Source of the DNA: JAEYXS01 sp943367715
Lineage (GTDB): Bacteria > Verrucomicrobiota > Verrucomicrobiia > Limisphaerales > JAEYXS01
NCBI GenBank assembly: GCA_943367715.1
Contig: CALRJY020000019.1
Location: 52,680 to 116,679 of the forward strand
Direction: 5' to 3'
DNA length: 64,000 bases
The notes under the pieces are model-generated. The model made no database searches. It had not been told where the DNA came from and saw only the letters and a list, made by a program, of their open reading frames with translations. Position 1 is the stretch's first letter, and every line of letters begins with the position of its first letter. The translations under genes and the position numbers were made by a program. Of this stretch, positions 24,899 through 32,926 are shown one piece after another.

Positions 24899-25708
24899 TT
24901 ACTTCAAAGGTTTACGATAATCTCCCCGGCTAAAATACTTCTCCAGCCAAATATACAGGCAGATGAACAGGTACCGGCTTCCCATCTCTTTGATCTTCAG
25001 TTTGGCCTCGCCAGTGCGACGGTTTCGCCACGTGATTGGCAAGACCGCCCATGAGTAACCTCTGACCATCGCTTTCAATGGTAATTCGACCGTCAGGTTG
25101 AAGTGTGGCGAAAGAAAGGGGCGACACCCATCAATCACCGTCTTACGATATGCCTTAAAGGCATTCGTTGTATCATTTAGCTTTATCCCGAACAGAGCCC
25201 GGATAAAAGAATTAGCCAACCGATTCACCCTCAATTTGAACCAAGGGTAATCGATCACCCCGCCCCCTCTCATGAAGCGGCTCCCAAAAGCACAATCCCA
25301 CCCCTCATTCAGCTTATGCCAGTAGCGCACTACATCCCGGCAATCATCCGATTCATCCGCCATCATGATGACCACCGCATCCCCTTTCATCTCATCCAAC
25401 CCTTTGACGATGGCCCGGCCAAACCCGTGCTGCCCGGTATTCTGCACCGGTTGCAATTCCGGCATCTTCTGCGACAGTTCCGTCAAGATCGCCCACGTCC
25501 GGTCTTTGCTGCCGTCATCCACCACGATGATGTTATGTGGGATTTTGTTCAGGGAGAGCTCCAGATGCAAGTGCTCGACCGTCGAAGCGATGCACCCTTC
25601 CTCATCCCGGGCGGGGATCACGATGGACAACAGCGTCAGCTTCGGCGCGCTAACCGGTGGAGTCTCGGCCACCGTGATGTCGGGTGAACTGGAAGCAGCT
25701 TCGCTCAT
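24899..25708 (-). CDS. Family 2 glycosyltransferase (polyprenyl-phosphate glycosyltransferase type)
   Basis: A 269-residue GT-A enzyme similar to dolichyl/undecaprenyl-phosphate mannose or glucose synthases. It has LSIVIPARDEEGCIASTVEH, IIVVDDGSKDRTW and VVIMMADESDD (metal-binding acidic pair), then FKAYRKTVIDG. A hydrophobic C-terminus (RYLFICLYIWLEKYF) may attach it to the membrane. The ATG at 25708 overlaps the stop of the epimerase gene (ATGA), so it is the last gene of a four-gene minus-strand sugar operon. The donor may be the product of the epimerases upstream. Confidence 0.88.
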   Translation of the reverse strand: MSEAASSSPDITVAETPPVSAPKLTLLSIVIPARDEEGCIASTVEHLHLELSLNKIPHNIIVVDDGSKDRTWAILTELSQKMPELQPVQNTGQHGFGRAIVKGLDEMKGDAVVIMMADESDDCRDVVRYWHKLNEGWDCAFGSRFMRGGGVIDYPWFKLRVNRLANSFIRALFGIKLNDTTNAFKAYRKTVIDGCRPFLSPHFNLTVELPLKAMVRGYSWAVLPITWRNRRTGEAKLKIKEMGSRYLFICLYIWLEKYFSRGDYRKPLK

Positions 25709-26769
25709 GCAGTTTTGGCACCCCGGCAAGCCTCAAATATCTCACGCAGAATTGCCTTCAAATCATACCGGTAAGCCCACTCAGGGTAGTCCCGCTGGAA
25801 TCGCCGCACATCACTGACCCACCAGATGTGATCCCCGGACCGATTCTCCTCCACATAGGTCCAGTCCAGCTTGCGGCCACTGATCTCTTCGCACAGTTGG
25901 ATCGCCTCCAGCATGGAACAATTGCTGTGCCGGCTGCCGCCGATGTTATACACCGCTCCACTGCCCGGCTTCTGGTAAAAGCTCCAGAACGCATTCACCA
26001 GGTCATTACTGTGGATGTTATCCCTAACCTGCTTCCCTTTGTAACCAAAGACCCGATAGGGCTTTCCCTCCACCGTGCATTTCATGAGGTAGGAGAGAAA
26101 CCCGTGCAATTCCGCGCCAGCATGGGCTGGCCCCGTCAGGCACCCTCCGCGGAAACACACCGTCTTCATGCCGAAATAGCGGCCATACTCCTGCACCATC
26201 ACATCCGCCGCCACCTTGCTGCAGCCGAAGAGCGAGTGTTTGCTTTGATCAATCGTCAGCGTTTCATCAATGCCATCTTTGTACCGATGATCCGCCGCGA
26301 TCTCCCAGCGTTTGTCCAATTCCACTAAGGGAAGCGAGTTCGGCGCATCGCCATAGACCTTGTTCGTGCTCGTGAAGATGAAGGCGGCTTCCGGCGCGAA
26401 GCGTCGGGCCGCCTCCAGCAGATTCAACGTTCCGTTCGCATTCACGCTGAAGTCCATGAACGGATCACGCGCTGCCCAATCATGCGAGGGTTGCGCCGCC
26501 GTATGGACCACCAGACTGATCGCTTTGCCATAACACTCAAACACCTTAAAGACCGCCTCGGCATCCCGGATATCGATCGCCTGATGGGTATAACGTGACA
26601 GGGAAGATTCCAGTTTCGCCCGTGTGCCAGCGGTGGACGCGCTCGCGCCAAAGAAGTGGGAACGGAGGTCATTATCAATGCCCACCACATCCATGCCTTC
26701 CGCATGGAATTTCTTGCATGACTCAGATCCCACCAAGCCAGCCGACCCTGTCACCAGCGCAACAGCCAT
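25705..26769 (-). CDS. NAD-dependent sugar epimerase/dehydratase (paralogue A)
   Basis: A 354-residue extended short-chain dehydrogenase. The start at 26769 gives MAVALVTGSAGLVGSE, so the Gly-rich NAD loop (GSAGLVG) begins at the usual place; longer reading frames add an unrelated 60-residue extension. The FTSTNKVYGDAPN segment and the nearby tyrosine form the active site. The residue pattern is close to CDP-paratose/CDP-tyvelose 2-epimerases, as is the gene at 27332. It lies 73 bp after the adenylyltransferase gene and is coupled to the glycosyltransferase that follows. Confidence 0.87.
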   Translation of the reverse strand: MAVALVTGSAGLVGSESCKKFHAEGMDVVGIDNDLRSHFFGASASTAGTRAKLESSLSRYTHQAIDIRDAEAVFKVFECYGKAISLVVHTAAQPSHDWAARDPFMDFSVNANGTLNLLEAARRFAPEAAFIFTSTNKVYGDAPNSLPLVELDKRWEIAADHRYKDGIDETLTIDQSKHSLFGCSKVAADVMVQEYGRYFGMKTVCFRGGCLTGPAHAGAELHGFLSYLMKCTVEGKPYRVFGYKGKQVRDNIHSNDLVNAFWSFYQKPGSGAVYNIGGSRHSNCSMLEAIQLCEEISGRKLDWTYVEENRSGDHIWWVSDVRRFQRDYPEWAYRYDLKAILREIFEACRGAKTA

Positions 26770-26842
26770 AAGCCGATTGTGAAACCAACCCCTCACCGTG
26801 GCAACCGAAGAGTGTGGCAAAAACTTAACGTAGATTGCTATC

Positions 26843-27325
26843 CTACCCCTTGGACCGCTCAATGATGGAAGTCGTCGATCGTCCCTCCAAAAACGGAATA
26901 AAGACAATCTTGGCCCCGGCCGCTTGCACCACTGCCCGCTCTTCGGCATTTAGCGTCTCCAGTGTATAATCCCCGCCCTTCACGTACACATCCGGTTGCG
27001 CGGCTTTCAGCAGATTCGTCGCGCGCACTTCGGGAAAGAGCGTCACGGCATCCACGCAGCGCAACGCGGCCAGGATTTGCGCCCGATCCTGCTCGACGTT
27101 GATGGGCCGGTTCGGCCCTTTCAAATCCTTGATGGAAACATCTGCATTCAAACCTACCAATAACGCATCTCCTTGCTCCCGCGCTTGCCGCAGATAACTG
27201 ACGTGCCCGGCATGCAAGATATCGAAACAGCCGTGTGTCACCACGAGCTTCACGCCCTTATCCCGCAGTTTCTGCCGCCATGCGGGCAACTCTGCCAGTG
27301 ACACGATCTCGCCTGAAAAACTCAT
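26843..27325 (-). CDS. rfaE2: Heptose-1-phosphate adenylyltransferase (HldE C-terminal type)
   Basis: A 160-residue nucleotidyltransferase that would join AMP to a sugar 1-phosphate, in the classic case D-glycero-beta-D-manno-heptose-1-phosphate. THGCFDILHAGHVSYL carries the HxGH motif, followed by VGLNADVSIKDLKGPNRPI and, at the C-terminus, FLEGRSTTSIIERSKG, all typical of RfaE domain II. The kinase half of HldE is not fused, as in many non-enteric bacteria. It lies 6 bp after an epimerase gene and before another, so the activated sugar is probably modified by one of them. A non-heptose substrate cannot be excluded. Confidence 0.9.
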   Translation of the reverse strand: MSFSGEIVSLAELPAWRQKLRDKGVKLVVTHGCFDILHAGHVSYLRQAREQGDALLVGLNADVSIKDLKGPNRPINVEQDRAQILAALRCVDAVTLFPEVRATNLLKAAQPDVYVKGGDYTLETLNAEERAVVQAAGAKIVFIPFLEGRSTTSIIERSKG

Positions 27326-27331
27326 AATCAG

Positions 27332-28402
27332 TTATGCTTTCGACAATTCCAACCAACCCGGGTTCGCCTCCGCATGCTTGGCGATTTCTTCCAAGATAGA
27401 GGGTAATGCCCGTTTGGGCTTCCAGTCCCAAACCTGTTCGGCCATCTGCGAATCCAGCACCATCCATGGAATATCAAATGGCCGCGGTTGCAAATCTGCC
27501 TGCACCGCATGTGCTCCGAACCGCGCATCGCACCAGTCCGTGAGCTGCCGCAAGGACATGCTGTTCGCACTGCCGCCCGCCACATTCACCAGGCGCGGCT
27601 TGTGCTTGTCCGCCCGCAAGGCCACTTGCTGAAAAAGCAGTTCCGCCAGATCTTCTGGATGCAACGCATCCCGCACCTGATGTCCGTTACCGCCAAAGCC
27701 GATATACTTCAACGGCTGCCGATACTTATGCGCGTTCAGCCAATAAGCGAAAATCCCCTGGGCCGGATGCCCGAACTGACCCGCGCCCGCCAGCACACCA
27801 CAGCGGTTGATCCACACGGGCACATCGAACGCATGATGATACTCCAAGGCCAATGCCTCGGAAGCCAGCTTCGTGCCGCCGTAAAGTGACACCGGCGCTT
27901 GCGTGGAAAATGTTTCCGCAACTCCCCGGGCGCTACATCCTTGAGGCAACGGTTTCGTCGCGTCGAATTCAAACGCCTTCTCGCCATCCTTCAATGGAAT
28001 GGAAACCAGTGCCGGAATCGAATACACGCGACTGGTGCTTAAAAGGATGAACCCCGCTTTCCGGGCGCGACAAAACTCCAGCAGGTTCACTGTACCCGTG
28101 AGGTTATGCTCCACCAGTTGCCGGCTGCTCGTCTTGCCATCCACTCCGGCGAGCACGCTGGGATTGGCCGCCGCGTCGATCACCCAATCAATCTCTCCAA
28201 ACGATTCCAGATCGGAAGGCTGCCGGATGTCTCCGTGACGAAAATTGAGTCCCAACCGGACCAGTTCACGGTAGTTGGTTTCCGCTCCCGGACGGCTGAG
28301 GTTATCAATGCCGAAGACCGACCAACCGGGCTGACGGGTCTTGATGATACGGGCCAAGGAACTCCCGACGAATCCACACGCACCCGTTATCAAGATCTTC
28401 AT
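27332..28402 (-). CDS. NAD-dependent sugar epimerase (CDP-paratose 2-epimerase-like, paralogue B)
   Basis: A 356-residue extended short-chain dehydrogenase and first gene of the four-gene operon. MKILITGACGFVGSSLARI is the NAD loop; IDNLSRPGAETNYRELV and DAAANPSVLAGVDG strongly resemble CDP-paratose 2-epimerase (RfbE of Yersinia/Salmonella), and the LLSTSRVYS segment with a later YGGTKLASE supplies the YxxxK pair. An origin in the CDP-sugar branch would match rfbF/rfbG on the other strand, but no 3,6-dideoxy pathway is visible, so the natural substrate is uncertain. Confidence 0.86.
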   Translation of the reverse strand: MKILITGACGFVGSSLARIIKTRQPGWSVFGIDNLSRPGAETNYRELVRLGLNFRHGDIRQPSDLESFGEIDWVIDAAANPSVLAGVDGKTSSRQLVEHNLTGTVNLLEFCRARKAGFILLSTSRVYSIPALVSIPLKDGEKAFEFDATKPLPQGCSARGVAETFSTQAPVSLYGGTKLASEALALEYHHAFDVPVWINRCGVLAGAGQFGHPAQGIFAYWLNAHKYRQPLKYIGFGGNGHQVRDALHPEDLAELLFQQVALRADKHKPRLVNVAGGSANSMSLRQLTDWCDARFGAHAVQADLQPRPFDIPWMVLDSQMAEQVWDWKPKRALPSILEEIAKHAEANPGWLELSKA

Positions 28403-28448
28403 GCGTCACCAGATTCAGGCTGGCCACATTTTGATGGCCGAAAGCCCC

Positions 28449-28727
28449 TTAAGGAGCCGCAGGTGGAGGCGTACTTGCCTTTTCCTTGGCCTTGACTGCC
28501 GCTTCCTTCTTCTCTGCTGCTGCCGCACGCTGCACTAGCGCCTGCGCCTTCTTCTTGTTGTTCTGCTGCAAGGCATGATGGGCCGCCGTGGTGCCCTTGG
28601 GGGGCTTGGACTTCGGCTTGGCCGGCTTGGCCTCCATGCTCATCACACTACCCACCAAAATCGCGACCGCCACACCCAGCCGCAGGCCGAGGTGCGTCAC
28701 GCTTCGAGTTAAGCCTACGCGTTTCAT
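28449..28727 (-). CDS. Small exported Ala/Lys-rich protein
   Basis: A 92-residue protein with an N-terminal hydrophobic segment (LGLRLGVAVAILVGSVMSME) compatible with a signal peptide, then a low-complexity Lys/Ala/Pro-rich tail (AKPAKPKSKPPKG; EKKEAAVKAKEKAS). The composition suggests a periplasmic or nucleic-acid-like basic tail, but no family can be named. It stands alone between the sugar operon and htpG, on the same strand. It may be real because start, signal and stop are well arranged, though low complexity limits confidence. Confidence 0.5.
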   Translation of the reverse strand: MKRVGLTRSVTHLGLRLGVAVAILVGSVMSMEAKPAKPKSKPPKGTTAAHHALQQNNKKKAQALVQRAAAAEKKEAAVKAKEKASTPPPAAP

Positions 28728-28773
28728 AATTCTTTAAATACTCCGTCCCACCGCATTATTCAACCATTGCTTT

Positions 28774-30636
28774 TCAGGTCTGTTCCTTCGGCTTCGTGTC
28801 CCCGCCTGCCAGCTTGCCCAGCAACTGGTTCATCCGCTGCACCATGCTGCGCGAATCTTCCAGCAAGCCTACCGACAACCGCGCGTTATCGAACAATTGC
28901 TCGGCCAGCAACGCTGCCAACGGCCCATCGTTCTGACGTAACCCGTTGAGCCGCACCATCAAGTCGTGCGATTGGTTCAATTCCAGGTCTAGCTTCGGCA
29001 TCGCCTCCGCCGCCTTGTCCTTGCCCATCGCCTTGATGATTCGCCGCATGCTGGAGGTCATGAACTTGTCGCCATCCACCACCGCCACCGGGCTGTCCAC
29101 CAAGCGCTTCGAGGCCCGCACTTCGCCCACGCGCTCTGCCAAGGTGTCCTTGAACCACTTCGCCAAGGCCGCCGCATCGTCATCCGAGAGGCCACCTTCC
29201 GGCTTGTCTGTCAGGGACAGATCCGCCTTTTCTGCCGCCACCAAGTCCTTGCCCTCGAACTCGCGCAGGTTATCCATCACGAACTCATCCCACGGATCAT
29301 TCAGGAACAGCACCTCGAACTTGCGCGCCTTGAACACCTCGAAATACGGACTCGCTTCCGCCGTCGCGCGATCCGCCGCCAGCAGGAAGTAAATCTCCTT
29401 CTGCTCCGCACCCATGCGCGTGACGTATTCCGCCAGCGACGTGTAGTTATCCCCTTCCGTCGCCGAGGACGTGAAGCGCAGCAGCTTGCCCAACGCCTCG
29501 CGATGCGTGAAATCCGTCACCACACCTTCCTTCAAGAAGCGTTGGAACTCGCGATAGAACGTCGTGTATTTCTCTGCTTCCTTCGTCGATTGCTCATCGA
29601 GGAACTTCAGGAACCGCGTCGTCAGCACCTTGTTCAGCTTCTGCATCAGCGACGTGTCCTGCATGGACTCGCGCGAGATGTTCAGCGGCAAATCCTCGCT
29701 GTCCACCACACCGCGCAGGAAACGCAACCACTCCGGGAACAGCCCCTTGGCCTTCGCCTGGATGAGCACCTTGCGGCAGTGCAAGTTCACTTCCGATTCC
29801 AACCGCGTCATCCCATTCGCCTCCGCATTTTTCTTCGGCACGAACAGCAACGCCTGGATCGCCAACGGCGCATCCGCTGAGAAGTGCAGACGGAACATCG
29901 GCTCTTCCGTGTCATGCCCGATGTAGCGGTAGAACTCGTTATACTCCTCTTCCTTGATCTCGTTCTTGCTGCGCGCCCAGATGGCTTGCACCGTGTTCAG
30001 CCGCTTCGTGTTCAGCTCGATCGGGAACGTCACAAAGCTCGAGTAACGCTTGATGATGTGCTCCACCTCCCATTCTTCGGAGAACAGCTTCGCCTCTTCC
30101 TTCAGCCTCAGCACGATCTTCGTACCGCGCGCCAAGTCAGCGACCGGTTCCACTTCATAGCTGCCCTCACCCTCGCTCACCCATTTCCAGCCCTGCTCTT
30201 CCGGACGCCACGAACGGCTGTAAACCGTCACATTCGTCGCCACCATGAAGGCCGAGTAGAAACCCACACCGAACTGGCCGATCAACGAGAGATCCGGCTT
30301 CTGCCCTTCCGCCATTTGCTTCAGGAACGCCTTCGTGCCCGAGTGCGCGATGGTGCCCAAGTTCTGCACGATCTCATCATGCGTCATGCCGATGCCCGCA
30401 TCCGTGATCGTGATCGTCCCCGCGTCCTTATCCGTCGTCACCGTGATCTTCAGCTCCGTTTCCGGCTGGAACACCGCCTGCCCCGAAGCCTGCGTATACC
30501 GTAGTTTCTCGCAAGCATCCGCCGCATTGGAGACCAGCTCGCGGATGAAGATCTCTTTGTCCGTGTAGAGAGAATGGATGACGATGTTCAGCAACTGCTG
30601 AATCTCTGCCTGAAACTGATGTTTTTCCGTGCTCAT
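28774..30636 (-). CDS. htpG: Molecular chaperone HtpG (bacterial Hsp90)
   Basis: A 620-residue ATP-dependent chaperone of normal length. The N-terminal GHKL ATPase is shown by KEIFIRELVSNAADACEKLR, ITDAGIGMTHDEIVQNLGTI and GQFGVGFYSAFMVA; the middle domain by VVDSEDLPLNISRESMQ; and the C-terminal dimerisation part by the last 100 residues. It ends in KPKEQT without an MEEVD tail, as expected for bacteria. It is a monocistronic gene divergent from the OmpA-family gene. No CIRCE element or heat-shock promoter was recognised upstream. Confidence 0.97.
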   Translation of the reverse strand: MSTEKHQFQAEIQQLLNIVIHSLYTDKEIFIRELVSNAADACEKLRYTQASGQAVFQPETELKITVTTDKDAGTITITDAGIGMTHDEIVQNLGTIAHSGTKAFLKQMAEGQKPDLSLIGQFGVGFYSAFMVATNVTVYSRSWRPEEQGWKWVSEGEGSYEVEPVADLARGTKIVLRLKEEAKLFSEEWEVEHIIKRYSSFVTFPIELNTKRLNTVQAIWARSKNEIKEEEYNEFYRYIGHDTEEPMFRLHFSADAPLAIQALLFVPKKNAEANGMTRLESEVNLHCRKVLIQAKAKGLFPEWLRFLRGVVDSEDLPLNISRESMQDTSLMQKLNKVLTTRFLKFLDEQSTKEAEKYTTFYREFQRFLKEGVVTDFTHREALGKLLRFTSSATEGDNYTSLAEYVTRMGAEQKEIYFLLAADRATAEASPYFEVFKARKFEVLFLNDPWDEFVMDNLREFEGKDLVAAEKADLSLTDKPEGGLSDDDAAALAKWFKDTLAERVGEVRASKRLVDSPVAVVDGDKFMTSSMRRIIKAMGKDKAAEAMPKLDLELNQSHDLMVRLNGLRQNDGPLAALLAEQLFDNARLSVGLLEDSRSMVQRMNQLLGKLAGGDTKPKEQT

Positions 30637-30774
30637 GATTCAATTCCCAAATATCTGTTCTAAACCTGAGCGTAGACACACCATGCCTTACGCCCTCAGG
30701 CTTTCTGACCACAAAGTGGCGCAAATGTTCAACCGATACTGGCAACGAAGGCAAGTAGTGTTTATCCTACTCGC

Positions 30775-31590
30775 ATGCCCAAGCAAACTTGGTACATCGC
30801 CAGCGTTCTCTCCGCTATTTTCATAGCGGTCGTCATCTATTTGAGCCTCCCCGCCAAAGGCCCCACCGCCGAAGAAGTCCAAAAGGCCCAGCAAGCCCAG
30901 CAGCAGATCACCGACGACCTCAAAGCCGAACTCGACAAACTGAAGGCCGACCTCACTAAGACCCAGGAAGAACTCGCTGCCCTCCAGCAAGAAAAGAAGG
31001 AAGCCGTCCAGGCCAAGTCCAAGCTCGAAGAAGAGATGCGCGCCGCTCTGCAATCCAAAGACATCACCATCTCCGATCTCCAGGGCAAACTCGAAGTCAA
31101 CATCCTTGACCGCGTCCTCTTCGACACCGGCAAAGCCGAGATGAAAGCCGAAGGCGCCGACGTCCTCCTCCGCATCGCCAACATCCTCACCAATCATCCG
31201 AACCGCCTCATCCACATCATCGGCCATACGGACAACATCCCCATCCGCGCCGGCGCGAACACCAAGTATCCCACCAATTGGGAACTCTCCACCGCTCGCG
31301 CCCTCGCCGCCGTCCGTTACCTCGTGGAAAAAGCGAACGTCGATCCTCACCGCCTCGCTGCCGTCGGCTATGGCGAATACCACCCCATCGCCGATAACAC
31401 CACCGAAGAAGGCCGCGCCCGCAACCGCCGCATCGCCCTGGTAGTCCTCCCCGAGGTTTACTCACCGGACAAAGAAATCCAGCAATCCCCCGGCAAAGAA
31501 CTCGCCCCAAAACCAAACGACACGGCCACGCCACCAATCGCCAAGCCGCTACCAGACGCCAATCCCATCAAGACGTCCGAAGTGCCGTGA
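30775..31590 (+). CDS. OmpA/MotB-family peptidoglycan-binding protein
   Basis: A 271-residue envelope protein. The N-terminus has a single hydrophobic segment (about 7-23, YIASVLSAIFIAVVIYLSLP) that can be a signal anchor. Residues about 30-105 form a long coiled coil with many Lys, Glu and Gln. An OmpA-like domain follows (about 110-235) with LFDTGKAEMKAEG, IIGHTDNIPI, NWELSTARALA and GRARNRRIALVV, which are the peptidoglycan-binding signatures. The C-terminal tail is Pro/Lys-rich. It probably links the inner membrane or periplasm to the cell wall; no MotA partner lies nearby. Confidence 0.9.
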   Translation: MPKQTWYIASVLSAIFIAVVIYLSLPAKGPTAEEVQKAQQAQQQITDDLKAELDKLKADLTKTQEELAALQQEKKEAVQAKSKLEEEMRAALQSKDITISDLQGKLEVNILDRVLFDTGKAEMKAEGADVLLRIANILTNHPNRLIHIIGHTDNIPIRAGANTKYPTNWELSTARALAAVRYLVEKANVDPHRLAAVGYGEYHPIADNTTEEGRARNRRIALVVLPEVYSPDKEIQQSPGKELAPKPNDTATPPIAKPLPDANPIKTSEVP

Positions 31591-31680
31591 GGTGGTAGGG
31601 CCCGTCAGTCTGGTGGCCTTGGGTGCAACCGACGGGCCGCCCCTCCTCAGCCGAGGAACGAGGCTCTAACCTTTCCCCCC

Positions 31681-31821
31681 TCTCGATGTTCGATGTTGGG
31701 CGTTCGATGTTGGATGTTTCCCATAAGCCCCATTCGTCCTATCGGCCCCATGAGACCCATTCCCACAATGGCCCGCCGGTGCAACCGGCTTTGAACTTTG
31801 AGTTTTGAGCTTTGAACTTTA
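31681..31821. repeat. Three consecutive blocks of imperfect short tandem words
   Basis: First come TTCGATGTT-type words (about 31684-31718), then CCCAT-centred words (31721-31765, for example CCCATAAGCCCCATTCG), then TTTGAACTTTGAGTTTTGAG-type words (31789-31820). Each block is 30-45 bp and built from 7-12-nt units. Related TTTGAAC words occur at about 36394-36408 and 56749-56766. Confidence 0.6.
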
Positions 31822-31975
31822 TTAACCATTCCCTGAAGTAACTTTCCCGCCTGATCCGTTTTATGTTTCCTGCGCGATTGCCTCCTGTCCTGCGGTACTG
31901 TAGCAACCAGTCCACCCTCACCGGACCAAACCCTCGCCAGCCACTTCAAAACCCAAGTTATTGTGAACCCAGGCG

Positions 31976-32141
31976 GAGACTGTCTGAAAAGATAGCTTGG
32001 GGTTGGCTGCGCAGGATAAACCGGTTAGGGCTAGGCGTAGCGAGGGAGCATATCAATCACAAGATCTGTGACCGAGCTACAACAACGCCCTAACCGGTTT
32101 AGACCAGCAGACGACCCCAAGCTATCTTTTCAGACAGTCTC
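31976..32141. mobile_element. MITE-like hairpin element with 28-bp perfect terminal inverted repeats
   Basis: The 28 bases at 31976-32003, beginning GAGACTGTCTGAAAAGATAG, are the exact reverse complement of 32114-32141. A second internal pair, TAAACCGGTTAGGGC (about 32017-32031) and GCCCTAACCGGTTTA (about 32087-32101), lies inside, leaving a centre of about 55 bp. The whole 166-bp unit folds into one long hairpin and has no coding capacity. Such a layout is typical of miniature inverted-repeat elements moved by a transposase encoded elsewhere. No clear target duplication is visible at the edges. A large structured RNA is an alternative. Confidence 0.65.
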
Positions 32142-32877
32142 GAGAACTATTTCAAAGAGCAATGAAACCATCCGACCCCTGCGTGGTATCGTGTTCTCCC
32201 TCCCTACGATTGAGAGTTCAAATTAAGCGTAAGTCCAAGACCCGGCCGGTTCCGCAATGGCTACTAGAGATTCCCCGATCTCATCTATCCTAGACTGACC
32301 GACGTCCCTTTCCCCCTCCGGCTTACGAGCCCTGTTCCATACGCCCGACACCAACACATATCCATAATGGTTCCATAAGGACCGTCACCTCCCCGCCAAC
32401 GCAGGACATAACCATGCAATACAAACGCATTGCTATGCTTGATGACTTGGGATTTCCCAGTGGTTGTCTACCGCTCCGAAGGAGCACAACCACCGTTCCA
32501 CCCGTCCTTTACCAGCAGCGAGCTGCCAGCGATGAAAACAATATCAAATTCCCTCAAGAAAACCATCACTTTTCGCTAAAATTTTCACCCGAAACCGAAC
32601 CTTTTTATTCTCAAGAACTTCCGAAAACCATCACTTACGTAACTCACCATTTTACATTTCGTTTTCATCCCCGCTCCGACCGTCATCCTCAAAAAAAACG
32701 TTCTGCAGTGCTCACTGCCTATTAGTCTTCTTTAGCCTGCTTCGCGGGCCAAAATTTCTCCTCCTTTGAAATCCCCTCGGCTATTGGCTATGCCCAAAGC
32801 ATGTTGGCCGCCACTTGACCTTTTGATGCCATCACGGCACTTTCCCCTCAATGAGTTTCCTCATTTTCACCCCTGCC

Positions 32878-32921
32878 ATCCAACATCACGGAAAACTTTC
32901 CGTATACAATCTAAGTTAGGC
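32878..32921 (+). other. Possible degenerate attC-like site before the GNAT-fusion gene
   Basis: ATCCAAC (32878-32884, fits RYYYAAC) is followed by a perfect palindrome (arms ACGGAAA at 32888-32894 and TTTCCGT at 32897-32903) and GTTAGGC (32915-32921, fits GTTRRRY). The next gene starts 5 bp later. At 44 bp it is shorter than known attC sites, so the identification is tentative. Confidence 0.35.
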
Positions 32922-32926
32922 ATAAA

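Larger units (their letters stand above)
31591..32926. other. Gene-poor 1.3-kb spacer with repeats
   Basis: No convincing gene was found here on either strand; the short open frames present have no start context or domain. It contains short word repeats (31681-31821), a 166-bp hairpin element (31976-32141) and, next to the following gene, a palindrome with a GTTAGGC core (32878-32921). The sequence GAAAACCATCACTT occurs twice (about 32558 and 32623). The region separates the OmpA-family gene from a series of small cassette-like genes. Confidence 0.7.

Noticed and set aside
31681..31821. CRISPR array
   Set aside because: The units are only 7-12 nt, imperfect, and have no unique spacers of regular length; no cas genes are present in the window.
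32414..32725. A 103-codon plus-strand frame in the gene-poor spacer
   Set aside because: Composition is low-complexity (Thr, Pro, His, Ser), no domain and no ribosome site; it includes a direct repeat typical of non-coding DNA here.
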